This document shows positions 1 through 10,969 of a DNA stretch of 64,000 nucleotides, in pieces. The position numbers and the translations under genes are program-made. Origin of the DNA: Incurvaria masculella. Its lineage: Eukaryota; Arthropoda; Insecta; Lepidoptera; Incurvariidae. How positions within the stretch are numbered: the stretch's first letter is position 1; each line of letters begins with the position of its first letter. Location of the stretch: NCBI GenBank assembly GCA_946894095.1, contig OX335657.1, positions 4,712,001 to 4,776,000 of the forward strand, read 5' to 3'. The notes under the pieces were generated by a model. It ran no database searches. It saw only the letters and a list, made by a program, of their open reading frames with translations, and was not told the DNA's origin.

Positions 1-312
1 GAAGGTCCACCACACAACTATCGTTATGATATTAGCCCAATACACCACATACCCAAAGGAATTAGGTGCCATGCCAGGACCTTCCCTTTATGAGCACGGC
101 TACATTGAACTGGATGGAAAACACGAACAATTTTTCATTGCCGCTTCGACCATCTTTTCATCCAATGCGATGGTATCAACCCGGGCGGGCCTACCACCTA
201 GTAGGGGAAGGGGACCTACAGTTTTACATGGATTCCGAATCATGGAGCAGCTCGCATTCGTGACAAAATGCATTTATCGAACTCGGAAAGAGAAAGACAG
301 TGGTGCATTTTT
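1..312 (-). mobile_element. SINE copy, antisense, cut by the window edge
   Basis: Reverse orientation of the tRNA-headed SINE, from the 3' part (ggaccttccctttatgagca) to aaagacagtggtgc. The short frame on it is not a gene. Confidence 0.75.
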
Positions 313-518
313 TTAAGTCCTTTTATTATTATTATTTTTGTATTTTACCTATTTGATGTTATAGCGGCAAAATAAATACACACTCTGTGAAAATTTCAGC
401 TGCCTACCTATTACGGTTCATGAGAGACAGCCCTGTGACAGACGGAAGGACGGACGGACGGACAGCGGAGGCTTAGTAATAGGGTTCCGTTTTCACTCTT
501 TGGGTACGGAACCCTAAA
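313..518 (+). mobile_element. GGGTTCCGT-type interspersed element, 3' part
   Basis: ttatagcggcaaaataaata, ctgcctacctattacggttc, (gacg)n and gtacggaaccctaaaa. Fuller copies of this non-autonomous element are at 32993, 40300 and 45315. Confidence 0.65.
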
Positions 519-715
519 AATGTAAATGGGCCAACTGTATTTATTCATGTGCATGTCGTAAAGGGCGACTAATGGATTCGTCGTTCGTAATTCAGAATGC
601 ACGTAGAATTCTGTCCGTCCATCGGTACGTCCGTACGTCCCTACTTCAGTCCGTTCGTCACGACCGCCAGTACGTCAGTCAGCCAGTACGTCATACATAA
701 GTCCGTCATCATTTT
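519..715. repeat. Simple GTCC/GTCAGTAC-rich stretch
   Basis: Irregular runs of ccgtacgtcc, gtcagtac and similar. A second stretch lies at 1095-1190, just after the SINE. It is probably one degenerate simple repeat split by the SINE insertion. Confidence 0.6.
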
Positions 716-1090
716 AGCGGCTCGTAGCCTAGTGGCGCGGGGACTGGCCTAGCGTACCAGAAGTCTGGGTTCAATTTCGACGAGCACCACTTTATTTCTC
801 TTTCCGAGTGCATTTCGTCACGAATGCGAGCTGCTCCATGGTTCGGAATCCATGTAAAACTGTAGGTGGTAGGGTCTCAGCCCGCCCGGGTTAGTACCAT
901 CGCATTGGATGAAAAGGTGATCGATGCGGCAATGAAAAATTGTCCGGGTTTTCCATCCAGTTCATTGTAGCCGTGCTCTTAAAGGGAAGGTCCTGGCATG
1001 GCACCTAATTCCTTCGGGAATGTGGTGTATTGGGCTCATATCATGACGGTAGTTGTGTAGTATAAGCCATCCATGTCAGGTCGCATAAAA
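716..1090 (+). mobile_element. SINE, tRNA-like head, near full length (reference copy)
   Basis: The head ctcgtagcctagtggcgcgg resembles a pol III A box, and ctgggttcaatttcgac about 40 bases on resembles a B box. The body follows: gcgagctgctccatggttcg, the cccgcccgggtt block, gcggcaatgaaaaattgtcc, ttccatccagttcattgtag, then gaaggtcctggcatggcacc, ending near cataaaaaaa. Many copies occur in the window; this entry describes the family. Confidence 0.8.
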
Positions 1091-1094
1091 AAAG

Positions 1095-1190
1095 TACGTC
1101 AGTCAGTACGTCAGTCCGTCAGAACATCAGTCAGTCAGTACGTAGGTACGTCAGTACGTAGGTAAGTAAGTACGTCAGTTAGTAATAATA
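1095..1190. repeat. Simple GTCAGTAC/GTACGTAG-rich stretch
   Basis: The continuation of the 519-715 type of repeat on the other side of the SINE. Confidence 0.65.
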
Positions 1191-1842
1191 ATAAAAAATT
1201 CAGCAAACATTTAGAAAAAATAGATGTTCGACAATGGGCTCCAGATGCAGAAAGCGGTTTTACTCTCTAATACGAGAATCTTTCGGAGTTTTTTGTATCT
1301 CTGAAGGGCCTTATAGGATTTGTCTTAGGAGGGACCTCCCTATGGTTCTGTTCAGTTTTAGGTTTCATTATATCTTTCTAATATTTTGCTAAGTAACCTA
1401 GAATTGTGAAAAAGTTATTGACTGTTAATAATAACAATAATAACATTGTCGTGTTTTGCATGTCACAGGAAATTGACATCAGATGACAATTCATCCACTC
1501 CAAAATCTCGGGACTACTCACGCACGCCAAAAAATGAGATTGGAGGCTCCACAGATGCCAACGAGATTTATCGATCTTCATATTCATGAAGTCAAAGAAA
1601 AGCAGTTAGAAATCTCGTGGCCGCAAGAATGTGTGCAATATCATGAGCTCGAAACAGAAAGTGTTGAAAATTATTTTCTAAAAGGCCTAGAAAGTTACAG
1701 GGTTGTAGACATTAATCATGTACTCAAGTGGGCAATGAAACTACAATACAATCATTCCAAAATATGTACAATGTCCAAAATTATGTTTCCCCTTCCCAAT
1801 CCTCATCCCTCTCCCAACCCCTTCCCTTTCCCTTATGCTTGA
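1191..1842. other. Unassigned sequence
   Basis: Nothing recognised. A 119-codon frame (1483-1842) runs into the foldback element. It has no family motif and its last part is Pro-rich low complexity, so I do not call a gene. Confidence 0.4.
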
Positions 1843-2905
1843 GCTTGGGCATAGGCTTAGCTTGGCTTGGCATCGGCATCCAATTTTCCGGTTCAGCTAA
1901 CCCGTTTTTTTTTTTCATGGAAATGCGATCACGACGCCATCTACCCGGTCAAATTTTCAAATCATTCAGGGACCCACTCAAATTCAAATATATACACAAA
2001 AGTTTCACTACTTACCTTTCCTTTTACTATTTATTCGAACTTCAAGTTAGAAAGAGCTGTAGGTGAATATCTCAGTAGGTATTTGGGAGTGACGGATGCG
2101 AGCTGCAAGTACGAAATTTTGGGCACTAGGCTAGGACACTCCGCCATCTTCCATCGTAGTGCTGGAGTCAGCCACTGCCAGCGAGTATGGAAAGATGGGA
2201 GTAGCGATCTAAACTAATTCGGAAGTGTGCAAAACGTCTAACTGTACCTAGTTGACCGAGCAAGCGATGCGAGCGAAGCCTCTACGTTTTGAGATTGGAC
2301 AGATTTTCTTTCGTATGTATTTTGTGAGCAGATTCGATAATATTATAGTTTTTTTTTGACAAGTCAGTTTTTGAATATTCTGTAGTAGTAGCATGTAGAA
2401 GAGAACAACTGGACAGCCGCACAGACCGCCGGACATACGAAACGAAATCTGTCCAATCTCGAAACGTAGAGGCTTCGCTCGCATCGCTCGCTCGTCAACT
2501 AGGTACAGTTAGACGTTTTCCACACTTCCGAATTAGTTTCGATCGCTACTCCCATCTTTCCATGCTCGCTGGCAGTGGCTGACTCCAGCACTACGATGGA
2601 AGATGGCGGAATGTCCTAGCCTAGTGCCCAAAATTTCGTACTTGTAGCTCGCATCCGTCACTCCCAAATACCTACTGAGATATTCACCTACAGCTCTTTC
2701 TAACTTGAAGTTCGAATAAATAGTAAAAGGTAAGGTAAGTAGTGAAACTTTTGTGTTTATATTTGAATTTGAGTGGGTCCCTGGATGATTTGAAAATTTG
2801 ACCAGGTAGATGGCGTCGTGATCGCATTTCCATGAAAAAAAAAACGGGTTTGCTGAACTGGAAAATTGGATGCCGATGCCAAGCCAAGCTAAGCCTATGC
2901 CCAAG
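1843..2905. repeat. Long foldback (palindromic) element, ~475-bp arms
   Basis: The left arm (about 1843-2318) and right arm (about 2434-2905) are near-perfect reverse complements. Landmarks such as ggcttagcttggcttggcat, cccactcaaattcaaatat and gtcagccactgcca occur on the left and are reversed on the right. The spacer is ~115 bp. Open frames across it are by-products. It is a foldback-type mobile element or a hairpin of two inverted copies. Confidence 0.85.
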
Positions 2906-2970
2906 CTCAAGCCTATGCCCAAGCTCAAGCCTATGCCCAAGCTCAAGCCTATGCCCAAGCTCAAGCCTAA
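2891..2970 (+). repeat. 18-bp minisatellite
   Basis: Four units of cccaagctcaagcctatg at the right edge of the foldback. The left arm has only one equivalent unit. Confidence 0.9.
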
Positions 2971-3284
2971 GGCTTATGCGTTATATATGCCCCCTCAAGA
3001 GTGTTGCTACAGGTATCTGCTGCTGCGACGGCTCTTACCGGAACCGATACAGGCGAGCGTTCCGCGATGAGCCTTCATCTTCAGGAGAGATGGCGGTTGA
3101 ATCAGATAAGATGATAACAGACCAGACAAGATCTGGGTAGCCGCGCAATATATGGAATGGCAACAAATTCCCATATAAATAGCGTAATTAGCACTCGCCG
3201 AGTGCAATTTCTGTGCGTAGCACTATTAGTTATTCTGTGCTTGCAGTCAGTGAATATGCCTCCGCCATTGTCACTGTTTGGGTT

Positions 3285-3510
3285 TCTAGCCAATAAACCG
3301 AGTGAATTTACTTCACACTGAACTTTGAAGGTCTGACAAAGACCAGGATGTATGTTGCTGGATCTCAGCAACGGCGTAAGCTACGCGCTTCGGGGTTGGG
3401 TTTCTAAGCCAAAGCACCAAGAGCATTTACTTCACACTGAATCTTGAAGGTCTGATGGTGACCAGGAATGTTGTTGCTGGATCTCATCAACGGCGTAAGC
3501 TGAGCGCTTC
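3285..3510 (-). repeat. 118/119-bp satellite, two units in reverse
   Basis: ttacttcacactgaa, ttgctggatctca and aacggcgtaagct recur at ~119-bp spacing (ctgaa at 3318 and 3437). It is the reverse complement of the 3660-4245 array. Confidence 0.85.
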
Positions 3511-3659
3511 GGTTGAGAAATGCGCCCTGTATAGGAGAACAGCCGTACAGACATACGAAAGACAATCGGTCCAATCTCGTAACCAAGAGCTTCGCTCGCT
3601 CGATCAATTACGAAATTATAACTAGTGGCTCTGTGAGCTGTAGACCTCGCGAGAATGCC

Positions 3660-4245
3660 TGGTCATAATCAGAACTTCAAGGTTCAGTGTGAAGTAAATG
3701 CTCTTGGTGCTTTGGCTAGCTACGCAAACCCGAAGCGCGTAGCTTACGCCGTTGCTGAGATCCAGCAACATCATTCCTGGTCATTATTAGACCTTCAAAG
3801 TTCAGTGTGAAGTAAATGCTCTCGGTTTATTGGCTTGAAACCCAAACCCGAACCGCGTAGCTTTCGCCGTTGCTGAGATCCAGTAACAACATTCCTGGTC
3901 AACATCAGACCTTCAAGGTTCAGTGTGAAGTAAATGCTCTTGGTGCTTTGGCTAGAAACCCAACCCTGAAGCGCGTAGCTTACGCCGTTGCTGAGATCTA
4001 GCAACATTATTCCTGGTCATCATCAGACCTTCAAGGTTCAGTGTAAAGTAAATGCTCTTGGTACTTTGGCTAGAAACCCAACCCCGAAGCGCTTAGCTTA
4101 CGCCGTTGCTGAGATCCAGCAACATCAATCCTGGTCATCGTCAGACCTTCAAAGTTCAGTGTGAAGTAAATGCTCTTGGTGCTTTGGCTAGAAACCCAAA
4201 CCCAACGCGCGTAGCTTACGCCGTTGCCGAGATCCAGCAACGACT
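3660..4245 (+). repeat. 118-bp satellite, five units
   Basis: ttcagtgt(g/a)aagtaaatgc falls at 3683, 3801, 3919, 4037 and 4155, exactly 118 bp apart. Each unit also has tagcttacgccgttgctgag. Confidence 0.92.
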
Positions 4246-4837
4246 TACTTGACGTTCCATAGCTCCGCCATTATGAGGAATTTCCAAAAACTGACTCGAT
4301 AAAAAAAATGCTATTATCAAATCTGCTCAAAAAAATTTCACGCGAATCGGTTGAGGAATGCGACCTGTAGAGGAGCCGGACAGCCGGACAGACCGCGCCG
4401 CGCCCGCGCTGGACATACGAAAGAAAATCTGTCCAATCCCGAAACGTAGACGCTTCGCTCGCTCAGTCTACAAGGGACGGCCAGAGCGGCGTGAAGAAGG
4501 GTTGCGAGTGCGGCAGGGCGGTGGCAGCGGCTAGCGGCTAATTTGCCTACCTACATACCTACGCCCTACGCCGCCGTGCCGCCTCCCCGCCGCTCCGCCG
4601 CCGCCACCTGCCAGATGCTTCGTATCGCAACGTTCCGTGCCTCCCCCTCCCCTCTGCTCCGGCCCGTTGCCTTTGCCCGAGCGCCGCGAGGGCACAGGGG
4701 GTTCGGGCGCAACGCAATAACTGCATGTAAGCTGCGAGATTACTCTTACACCCTACATATATTTGGTCCATTGGGACCTCGTAATTTGAAAACTCAAGTA
4801 TACAGTAAATGTAAATATAATTGTTATTGTATATTAT
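4246..4837. other. Repeat remnant and GC-rich island
   Basis: 4400-4465 (catacgaaagaaaatctgtc) repeats a segment of the foldback arms; a relative also lies at 3545-3610. 4490-4720 is GC-rich with many CpG and no convincing exon. Confidence 0.5.
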
Positions 4838-4975
4838 TAGCCCAGCACACTACATTGGAACTAATCTTCCTTTGATTGAATTGGATGGAAAACATGGTAA
4901 ATTTTCATTGCCGCTTCGACCGTCGTTCATTCAATGCGATTGTGCCATATCGGGCAGGACCCAGTTAAGGTTTGA
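4838..4975 (-). mobile_element. SINE fragment
   Basis: tggatggaaaacatgg and ttcattgccgcttcgacc match the SINE body in reverse; the copy is diverged and lacks its head. Confidence 0.6.
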
Positions 4976-5349
4976 CGAACCACGAAAGACAAATTCCTTA
5001 CTCTATCCTTGCATGCACGGGCCGAAATGCATTTGTATTTACTTACATGTCGGAACCCTACGAAATTGCCTACATGGAACAACTTTCCTAATGTGATTGT
5101 GATAGCGACCGGGCAGTCTGTGTGACGCTTATCTGTGAGTGAGGAATGCTAGATTTTGTCATTGTGATACAGAACTTTTGTAATTCACACTCCAAGTACT
5201 TCGATTTTATTTTGTTATGATCCTAACCGCTTTGAGAACTCGCCTTTTTTGTATCATGTTAAACAATTAACTACTTTAGGAGATATCATTAATTTTGTAA
5301 TAAATATTATACAGCGCCATCTATTGACATGATGGCCGTTGGAGTTTGG

Positions 5350-5655
5350 TTCGAAACGTCCTTAAGCGAACTAACATTTGCGAGTCCGAGTTTGATTTGA
5401 CAGCTTACTCAACGTTGCCATAAATACGTCGACGTTGCCGTTTACGCCGACTCCGCGTTTTCATACAAATCGGACGTCCGAGTTGGGCTTTGACAGCTTG
5501 AAGAAGTAATATAAATTAATAATAATATAAAAAAATATAAGTAAATTTAAATAGTAAAACCACAGAATATCTAGTAAAAAATTGTATGGTGTTTGTGGTT
5601 TTTACGAAACTCCGAAGTTACGTAAACGCCAATCTAGGTGACAACTGGGACTACA
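5350..5655. mobile_element. MITE, related to 8683-9010
   Basis: cgaactaacatttgcgagtc, cgagtttgatttgacagctt and actcaacgttgcc are shared with 8773-8823, and atacaaatcgga and tttgacagcttgaagaagta follow. Its left end is lost. Confidence 0.6.
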
Positions 5656-5949
5656 TGCTCTGATATTCATTTGCAGCAAACTGAATTACATACCAAATTT
5701 GATATTCCAATTTTGAAAAGAAATGGGCTGTTGTCTTTCAAATAATGTAAAGGTTAGGTCGTTACTAATATAACTCATACATACCATAACGCCGCTTCAC
5801 TGGAGAGATAAGAGTGTATACAATCACTCCAAACTTCTTTCGCTTCCTCTGGAGACATACATCTATTCATAATGCTCTACGATTACTTCTACAAAAATAT
5901 CTCTATCTTCTACAAAAATGTATATGTTTTACTTGGGCGCACCGATTTT

Positions 5950-6180
5950 TTGTCGTGCATGTCGTAAGAGAAGGCAAACGGATTCGTTGTATGTGGTTTG
6001 GATTACATGTAAAATTTTGGGTCCCCATTTTTGACTATGTGGTAGTATTTATTCCGCCAAGGTGATACCATAGCATTGAATGAAAGGCGATCGAAGCAGC
6101 AATAAAAAATGTCCGTTCGATGTAGTCGTGCATTATAAGGAAGGAACTGTAATATAAAATATTTCATATGTGGTGTTTTG
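5950..6180 (+). mobile_element. Diverged SINE fragment
   Basis: Contains gtgcatgtcgtaagag, a diverged body (cgatcgaagcagcaataaaa) and gcattataaggaaggaact. Its head differs from the reference copy. Confidence 0.5.
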
Positions 6181-6352
6181 TGCTAATAGCATGTCCTTAA
6201 TACCTTTCCATGTCAAATTTATTTTCTATCTTGACATATGTTAAATCCGAGATTTGCACCTGCTATCTTCTGACAATTACAATAACAATAACAATTACGC
6301 CAGCCAACAAATCGCTTGTTTCATAATCAATCACAGTCCTTCACAGTACTAG

Positions 6353-7541
6353 ATGGCGCTAATTTCGCCTATAACCCATACGCTAAAGCATTTTTACTGC
6401 AATGACAGAGATGTCGGCCTAGTTGCTGTCGCCACCACAATCTATTTTGGTAACAGACACTGCATTCAGCAAAATGAAAACCAAATTAAAATGGATATTA
6501 TCACCAATCACCGCATGAACAAAGACTTTGTCAAATTTTGGAAGGCAACAAATAAATTAAATTGCAAATCAAGTATGCCTGAAAGTGTAAATGGTGAACA
6601 AAATCATAAAACCATTGCGAACATATTTATGAACCAATTTAAGGCAGAAAGCACTCTGTCTGTTCCGCTCGCTCAAGGCAGAGACTGTCATATTCCGGTG
6701 ACTGTTCATATCACACCTGAGGATGTAGTCAAAGCTGTTAAGTCTATGAAGAGAGGGAAGTCGCCGGGACACGACGGCCTCAGCATTGAGCACCTACAGA
6801 ACGGAGGGCACGAACTTTTCAGGCTCATGTCAACCTTATTTAATTTATGCATTCGGAATTGTTTCTTACCTGATGACCTAATGAGGACGATTGTTGTACC
6901 TATTGTAAAAAACAAAACAGGTGATATGCGTCTATGCAGACGACATGGTGCTGTTGAGCCCCTCGATGAAGGGCTTACGAAAACTTCTAACAATATGTGA
7001 AAAATATGAAAAAAACCATGGCCTCACATACAATGTTAAAAAAACAGAAGTCATGATATTCAGGTCAGGACGAGGTCCGTAAAATGTGCCTAACATCTAT
7101 CTCGACTCAACGCCGTTAAAAATCGTGAAGTCATTTAAATATCTCGGCCACATTTTAACGCATAATCTATGCGATGATATGGACATGGAACGGCAGCGTC
7201 GGAATCTGGCCATGAAGAGCAATATGCTTGCCAGAAGGTTTGCTAACTGTTCCAATGACGTCAAAATAACTCTATTCAAAGCGTACTGCCAGTCGTTCTA
7301 CACATGCCAGTTATGGACGAACTACACGAAACGAGCGTACAACACCCTGCGTGTTCAATATAATAACGCATTTCGTTGTATCATGGGTCTCCCCTGGCGG
7401 TGTAGCGCTTCTGGTATGTTCGTTGAGAATAGAGTTAATGACTTTAATGCCATTATGAGGCAAAAAATTGCAGCATTTAAAAAAACCATTAGTGAAAGCC
7501 AAAACGAAATAATAAAATGTATTATAAGCCTTACTTATTAA
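6353..7541 (+). pseudogene. LINE reverse transcriptase remnant
   Basis: Frame 1 (6353-6925) holds the N-terminal RT region: GKSPGHDGLSIEHL, then RTIVVPIVKNKTGD. The next recognisable segment is YADDMVLLSPS, the catalytic motif, at 6933-6944 in another frame. The roughly 100-130 residues normally between NKTGD and YADD are therefore deleted. The second frame continues GLTYNVKKTEVMIFRSGRG to a TAA at 7080-7082, then in the same frame through SFKYLGHI, NMLARRF, LFKAYCQSFYTC and YNNAFRCIMGLP to 7541. One deletion with frameshift and one stop make it non-functional. The endonuclease part is absent. The clade assignment is from general resemblance and is less certain than RT identity. Confidence 0.85.
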
Positions 7542-7674
7542 TGTATTATAAATATTTATATTCTGGCATAGCTTCATGTTAATAACTTTATAAATGTACT
7601 AACCATGTAATGTCTACTAACAACATATGACCTGAAATAAAAATTATTATTGTTATTATTATTATTATTATTAG
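6353..7674 (+). mobile_element. Truncated, internally deleted non-LTR retrotransposon (CR1/Jockey-like LINE)
   Basis: The 5' part is lost. The remaining sequence codes for reverse-transcriptase fragments and ends in an (ATT)n tail (about 7645-7674), as in several insect LINE families. The left boundary is not sharp; I place it at the first in-frame codons before recognisable homology. No target-site duplication was identified. Confidence 0.82.
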
Positions 7675-7747
7675 CCTGAGGTGTTTCAATGAAGATAATA
7701 TGCATGTTGAATCGACTGTGAACCAAGGACACTTTAATATTTTTGTC

Positions 7748-7945
7748 AGCCTCGGTAGCCCAGTGGTGCGACGCCTTGCGGTTCGAGAAGCACGCTTCGT
7801 AAGCACCTCTGAGCGCAGTCAGGTTCTGGATGGGTGACCATCTCCAACCGTTGAGGCTGACCGTGGTTCGGATTCCACGTAAAACTGTAGGTCCTTACTA
7901 GGTGGTAGGGTTAAACCCGCCCGGGTTGGAACAATCGTATTGAAT
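7748..7945 (+). mobile_element. SINE with 5S rRNA-like head, same body
   Basis: The head starts cagcctcggtagcccagtgg. It contains aagcacctctgagcgcagtc followed by tggatgggtgacc (7827-7839), very like the 5S rRNA internal promoter region. Then comes the shared SINE body (gtggttcggattccacgtaa, cccgcccgggtt), truncated after 7945. The 5S derivation is inferred from motif order and similarity. Confidence 0.65.
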
Positions 7946-8229
7946 TCAAATTAAAATTCAAATTCAAAATTATTTATTTCGTTTCATAAAACAAGTAGGT
8001 GGTACAGTTTTATTTTCCAAGGTTAGGAAATTCGTTGTCGTTATTTTTAATTATAATTAATTCTTGTTTTACCTACGTCCTTATCAGACTGAAAGTAATC
8101 GGCTCTTATCACGTCCTTAAGTGTCAAAACTTTAAGCATAACCGCGTGGCTATTTACATCAATATTTGTTTTATCAATCATTTCCCTAGGAAAGAGGTAA
8201 GATGACATTAAGAAACCAAGTTAAATATA

Positions 8230-8560
8230 GCCGTCGTAAAAGGCTAGCGTCGAAACGCGCGACGGTGCCGTTCCAACGTTTTCGAACGTAGCGTAACTTT
8301 TCCCGCCGCGCGACTCGTTTCCCGCCAACTCGGCGACTGTCAAACTTTCCGGCGCACAGCGCGTGCGCGGCCGAGCGAGAACGCGGCGCCCGCCATAAAG
8401 TCTCTTCATCTCCCTCCGGCGACGGCGCTGCGGGCTGCGGGCCGCGGCTAACCCGCGGCGCGAGGTTTGCGGCTCTACAAATGTGTGTTCGGTTCTAGCG
8501 GGTCGCCGCCGCCGCCTCCGCCGCCTCCGCCGCGCTCGCCACGCCCAGCCACTAACGCGT
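8230..8560. other. GC-rich island
   Basis: A CpG-dense block with a (CCG/CCT)n run at 8505-8545. No exon can be supported. Confidence 0.5.
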
Positions 8561-8682
8561 CTTGAGGCACTTAGTCGCTTGAGACGCTGTCACACAGCCA
8601 CCTTCTTGAGATTTATTTATTTTTGCCGCATTAGAATGTTTGATCGTTGTTGTTTATTTAGAGAGATCAGATCCTGTAGTCC

Positions 8683-9010
8683 CAGTGGTCAACTAAATTG
8701 GCGTCTACGCCAAACCGATCGACTGGCGTTTTCAAATGTTTGGAGAAATTGAGGAGCGCGCGCAGTGGGCGTTAATCGAACTAACATTTGCGAGTCCGAG
8801 TTTGATTTGACAGCTTACTCAACGTTGCCGTTTACGCAGCTTCCCCTTTTCATACAAATCGGAAGTCCGAGTTTGACTTTGACAGTTTGAAGAAGTAAAA
8901 CCATAGAATATCTAGTAAAAATGTGTATGGAGTTTGACGTTTTACGGAAAACGCCAGTCGATCGGTTTGCCGTAAACGCCAATTTAAGTGAGAACTTAGA
9001 CTGACCACTC
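8683..9010. mobile_element. MITE with ~50-bp terminal inverted repeats
   Basis: The left arm agtggtcaactaaattggcg...accgatcgactggcgtttt is the reverse complement of aaaacgccagtcgatcggtt...actgaccact on the right. There is no coding frame. Confidence 0.7.
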
Positions 9011-10669
9011 AGAGCTCCTACTCCCATTGCATGGAGTTTGACGTATTTACGTAACTTCTAATTTCCGTAAATGTCAATTTAGGCGGAACTCGGACCGACC
9101 ACTCAGGAGGTTGTTCGGCAAAAGAATAAAGTCACTCACTGAGTTATGCGTGTTACGGGCCGGTAAATCAAACACTTTGGATTATATTGAAGAAGTATAA
9201 TTTGAAATGTTCATGGACGCGACTCTTTGATGCGAGGGTGAATTGAAGACTATCGAGCATATTAATTAATTTATTTATTCATGGAACAATATACATTACA
9301 ACGTAATAGCCAAGGCGTTAGGCAATTTATAGATGCAGCACACACGTTATTTAAAAACTATGCAGTTTCAAAGTAGACAGTAACTGCCTTCTGGAACTCG
9401 GCCAGAGTGCAGGCATAGAGGTCTATTTTAAGCAAGAGATCAGGGCAGTGGTTTCTCGCATAGGTTATTTAGTTTTTTGTTACACTTACGAACATTGACA
9501 ATGCTACATCAGCTCGACGTGAGCTTTTAACAACTCCTTGGAGGACCCAAGGTTGTACACTAGTGGACTACCGAAGTTGGAAGCTTATTTCACAAATATG
9601 TTGGTAGTCAGAAAGATGTTAATGTATTTTATATAGTTGATGCAGTGCCTGTCTGGTACGGGTGGTCTGTGGATTTAATAAACACATAAAAACGAGAGGC
9701 GGAAGTATATAAATCAACTCAGGGGCTCGTAACTTAGGAACCAACAGAATAATATTTTCAACACCACTCGCCTTGAGAGCATAGAGAAAGAGGGAGAAAA
9801 GTGCCTTCCAGACATTGAATTACTTAAAACGTATCTCAGGCATATTCGAACCACAAATTTTAGTAAATCTCAGATCAAAAGGGCGAATTAAGAGGGTCAG
9901 AAATCAGCTGTTCGAATTACGATTTCAACTGAGGTTAGGCGTCTTTGTACTTGCAATTTGGTCATTCAACCAATCAAAACTCAAACTATTTATTGGTTCA
10001 TACAACATAACATGTCATATATACTTATTCTAGTATTTAGTACATATGGTGTACTTAAATGTTATTTGTATTAGGTGTTTAATGAAGCTGTGTGTTGTAT
10101 GCCAAATTTCGTTAGCTTAGCTTGCCTTTTCATTCTTAAACTATAAAGGCTGATGGTTATTAGCTGGGACCAATGTGCGTATGTGATGAAATCATAAGAC
10201 CTAAGAAATAAAGTGATTACCATAATTTTCACGTGGAGGTGAAATGAGTCTTCAGAGTGTACAGTGTAAGAGGTTTTTTAAAATGAAAACTTCTTTAGCA
10301 CCGTTGTGATTTGAAATTCGATGAAACGCAAAATTGCACTAAAAGGGACAAACACATACATCTTATTTTTTGAGTCTGCGAGAGAATTAGATAGAATACA
10401 GTGTTTCTATACAATGTATCTTCTACTAGTGTTTCATTCATTATGTTCAATTCTCCGAAGGTTTCACTTCTACCAAGTGTGAACTGCACACGTGTTTTTT
10501 TAAATAGATAATTTATGACACTATGTGCAGATTGGTACGATAAGTGTTTGCTGTAAGGTGCAATCTGTCAAAACCAATTTGGTTTCATGTGCTGAATATC
10601 GTTCGTTTAAATGAGAGGGTGGATATGCCCCTCTTTCTTTCTTAACTGGGATTAAAATGTACATATTCA
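9011..10669. other. Unassigned sequence
   Basis: 9036-9105 is a partial repeat of the MITE end just before it. 9260-9440 reads, on the minus strand, like a retroelement 3' end finishing in gaataaataaattaatt. The rest gives no recognisable feature. Confidence 0.35.
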
Positions 10670-10900
10670 TTGAGAACGCGGGTCATTCCATAGTTCGAAA
10701 TCGACGTAAAAATACTTATATGTAATTACTAGATGGGAGGATTTGGATGGGATCAGACCCATTTGCATAAGGTGAACGATGTTCGAAGTGGCGATGAAAA
10801 ATTATTCGTGTTTTCCATCCAGTTCTATGTAGCTAAGGTAGGTATAAGTATGGGAGGTTCTGGAATGGAGTGGTCATAGCAAAACATGATATTAGCACAA
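10670..10900 (+). mobile_element. Diverged SINE copy
   Basis: agttcgaaatcgacgtaaaa, tggcgatgaaaaatt and ttttccatccagttctatgt match the SINE body in order. The head is missing. Confidence 0.6.
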
Positions 10901-10969
10901 ATAAAAGTGAGGTGTATTATGGGATAGGAAAGGTTTGGATGTTTCAATTTGATACAGAAGCTACTTTAT

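Noticed and set aside
716..790. A functional tRNA gene
   Set aside because: The A- and B-box-like motifs belong to a SINE head repeated across the window; there is no evidence of a complete cloverleaf.
1483..1842. 119-codon frame as a gene
   Set aside because: No motif, a Pro-rich low-complexity end, and it runs into the foldback.
2533..2964. 143-codon minus-strand frame with SLGIGL repeats
   Set aside because: It lies on the foldback arm and the 18-bp minisatellite.
4543..4875. 110-codon frame
   Set aside because: Starts in a CpG-rich low-complexity stretch and runs into a SINE fragment; no domain.
7790..7850. A 5S rRNA gene or pseudogene
   Set aside because: Only the internal promoter-like part is present and it is fused to a SINE body in several places.
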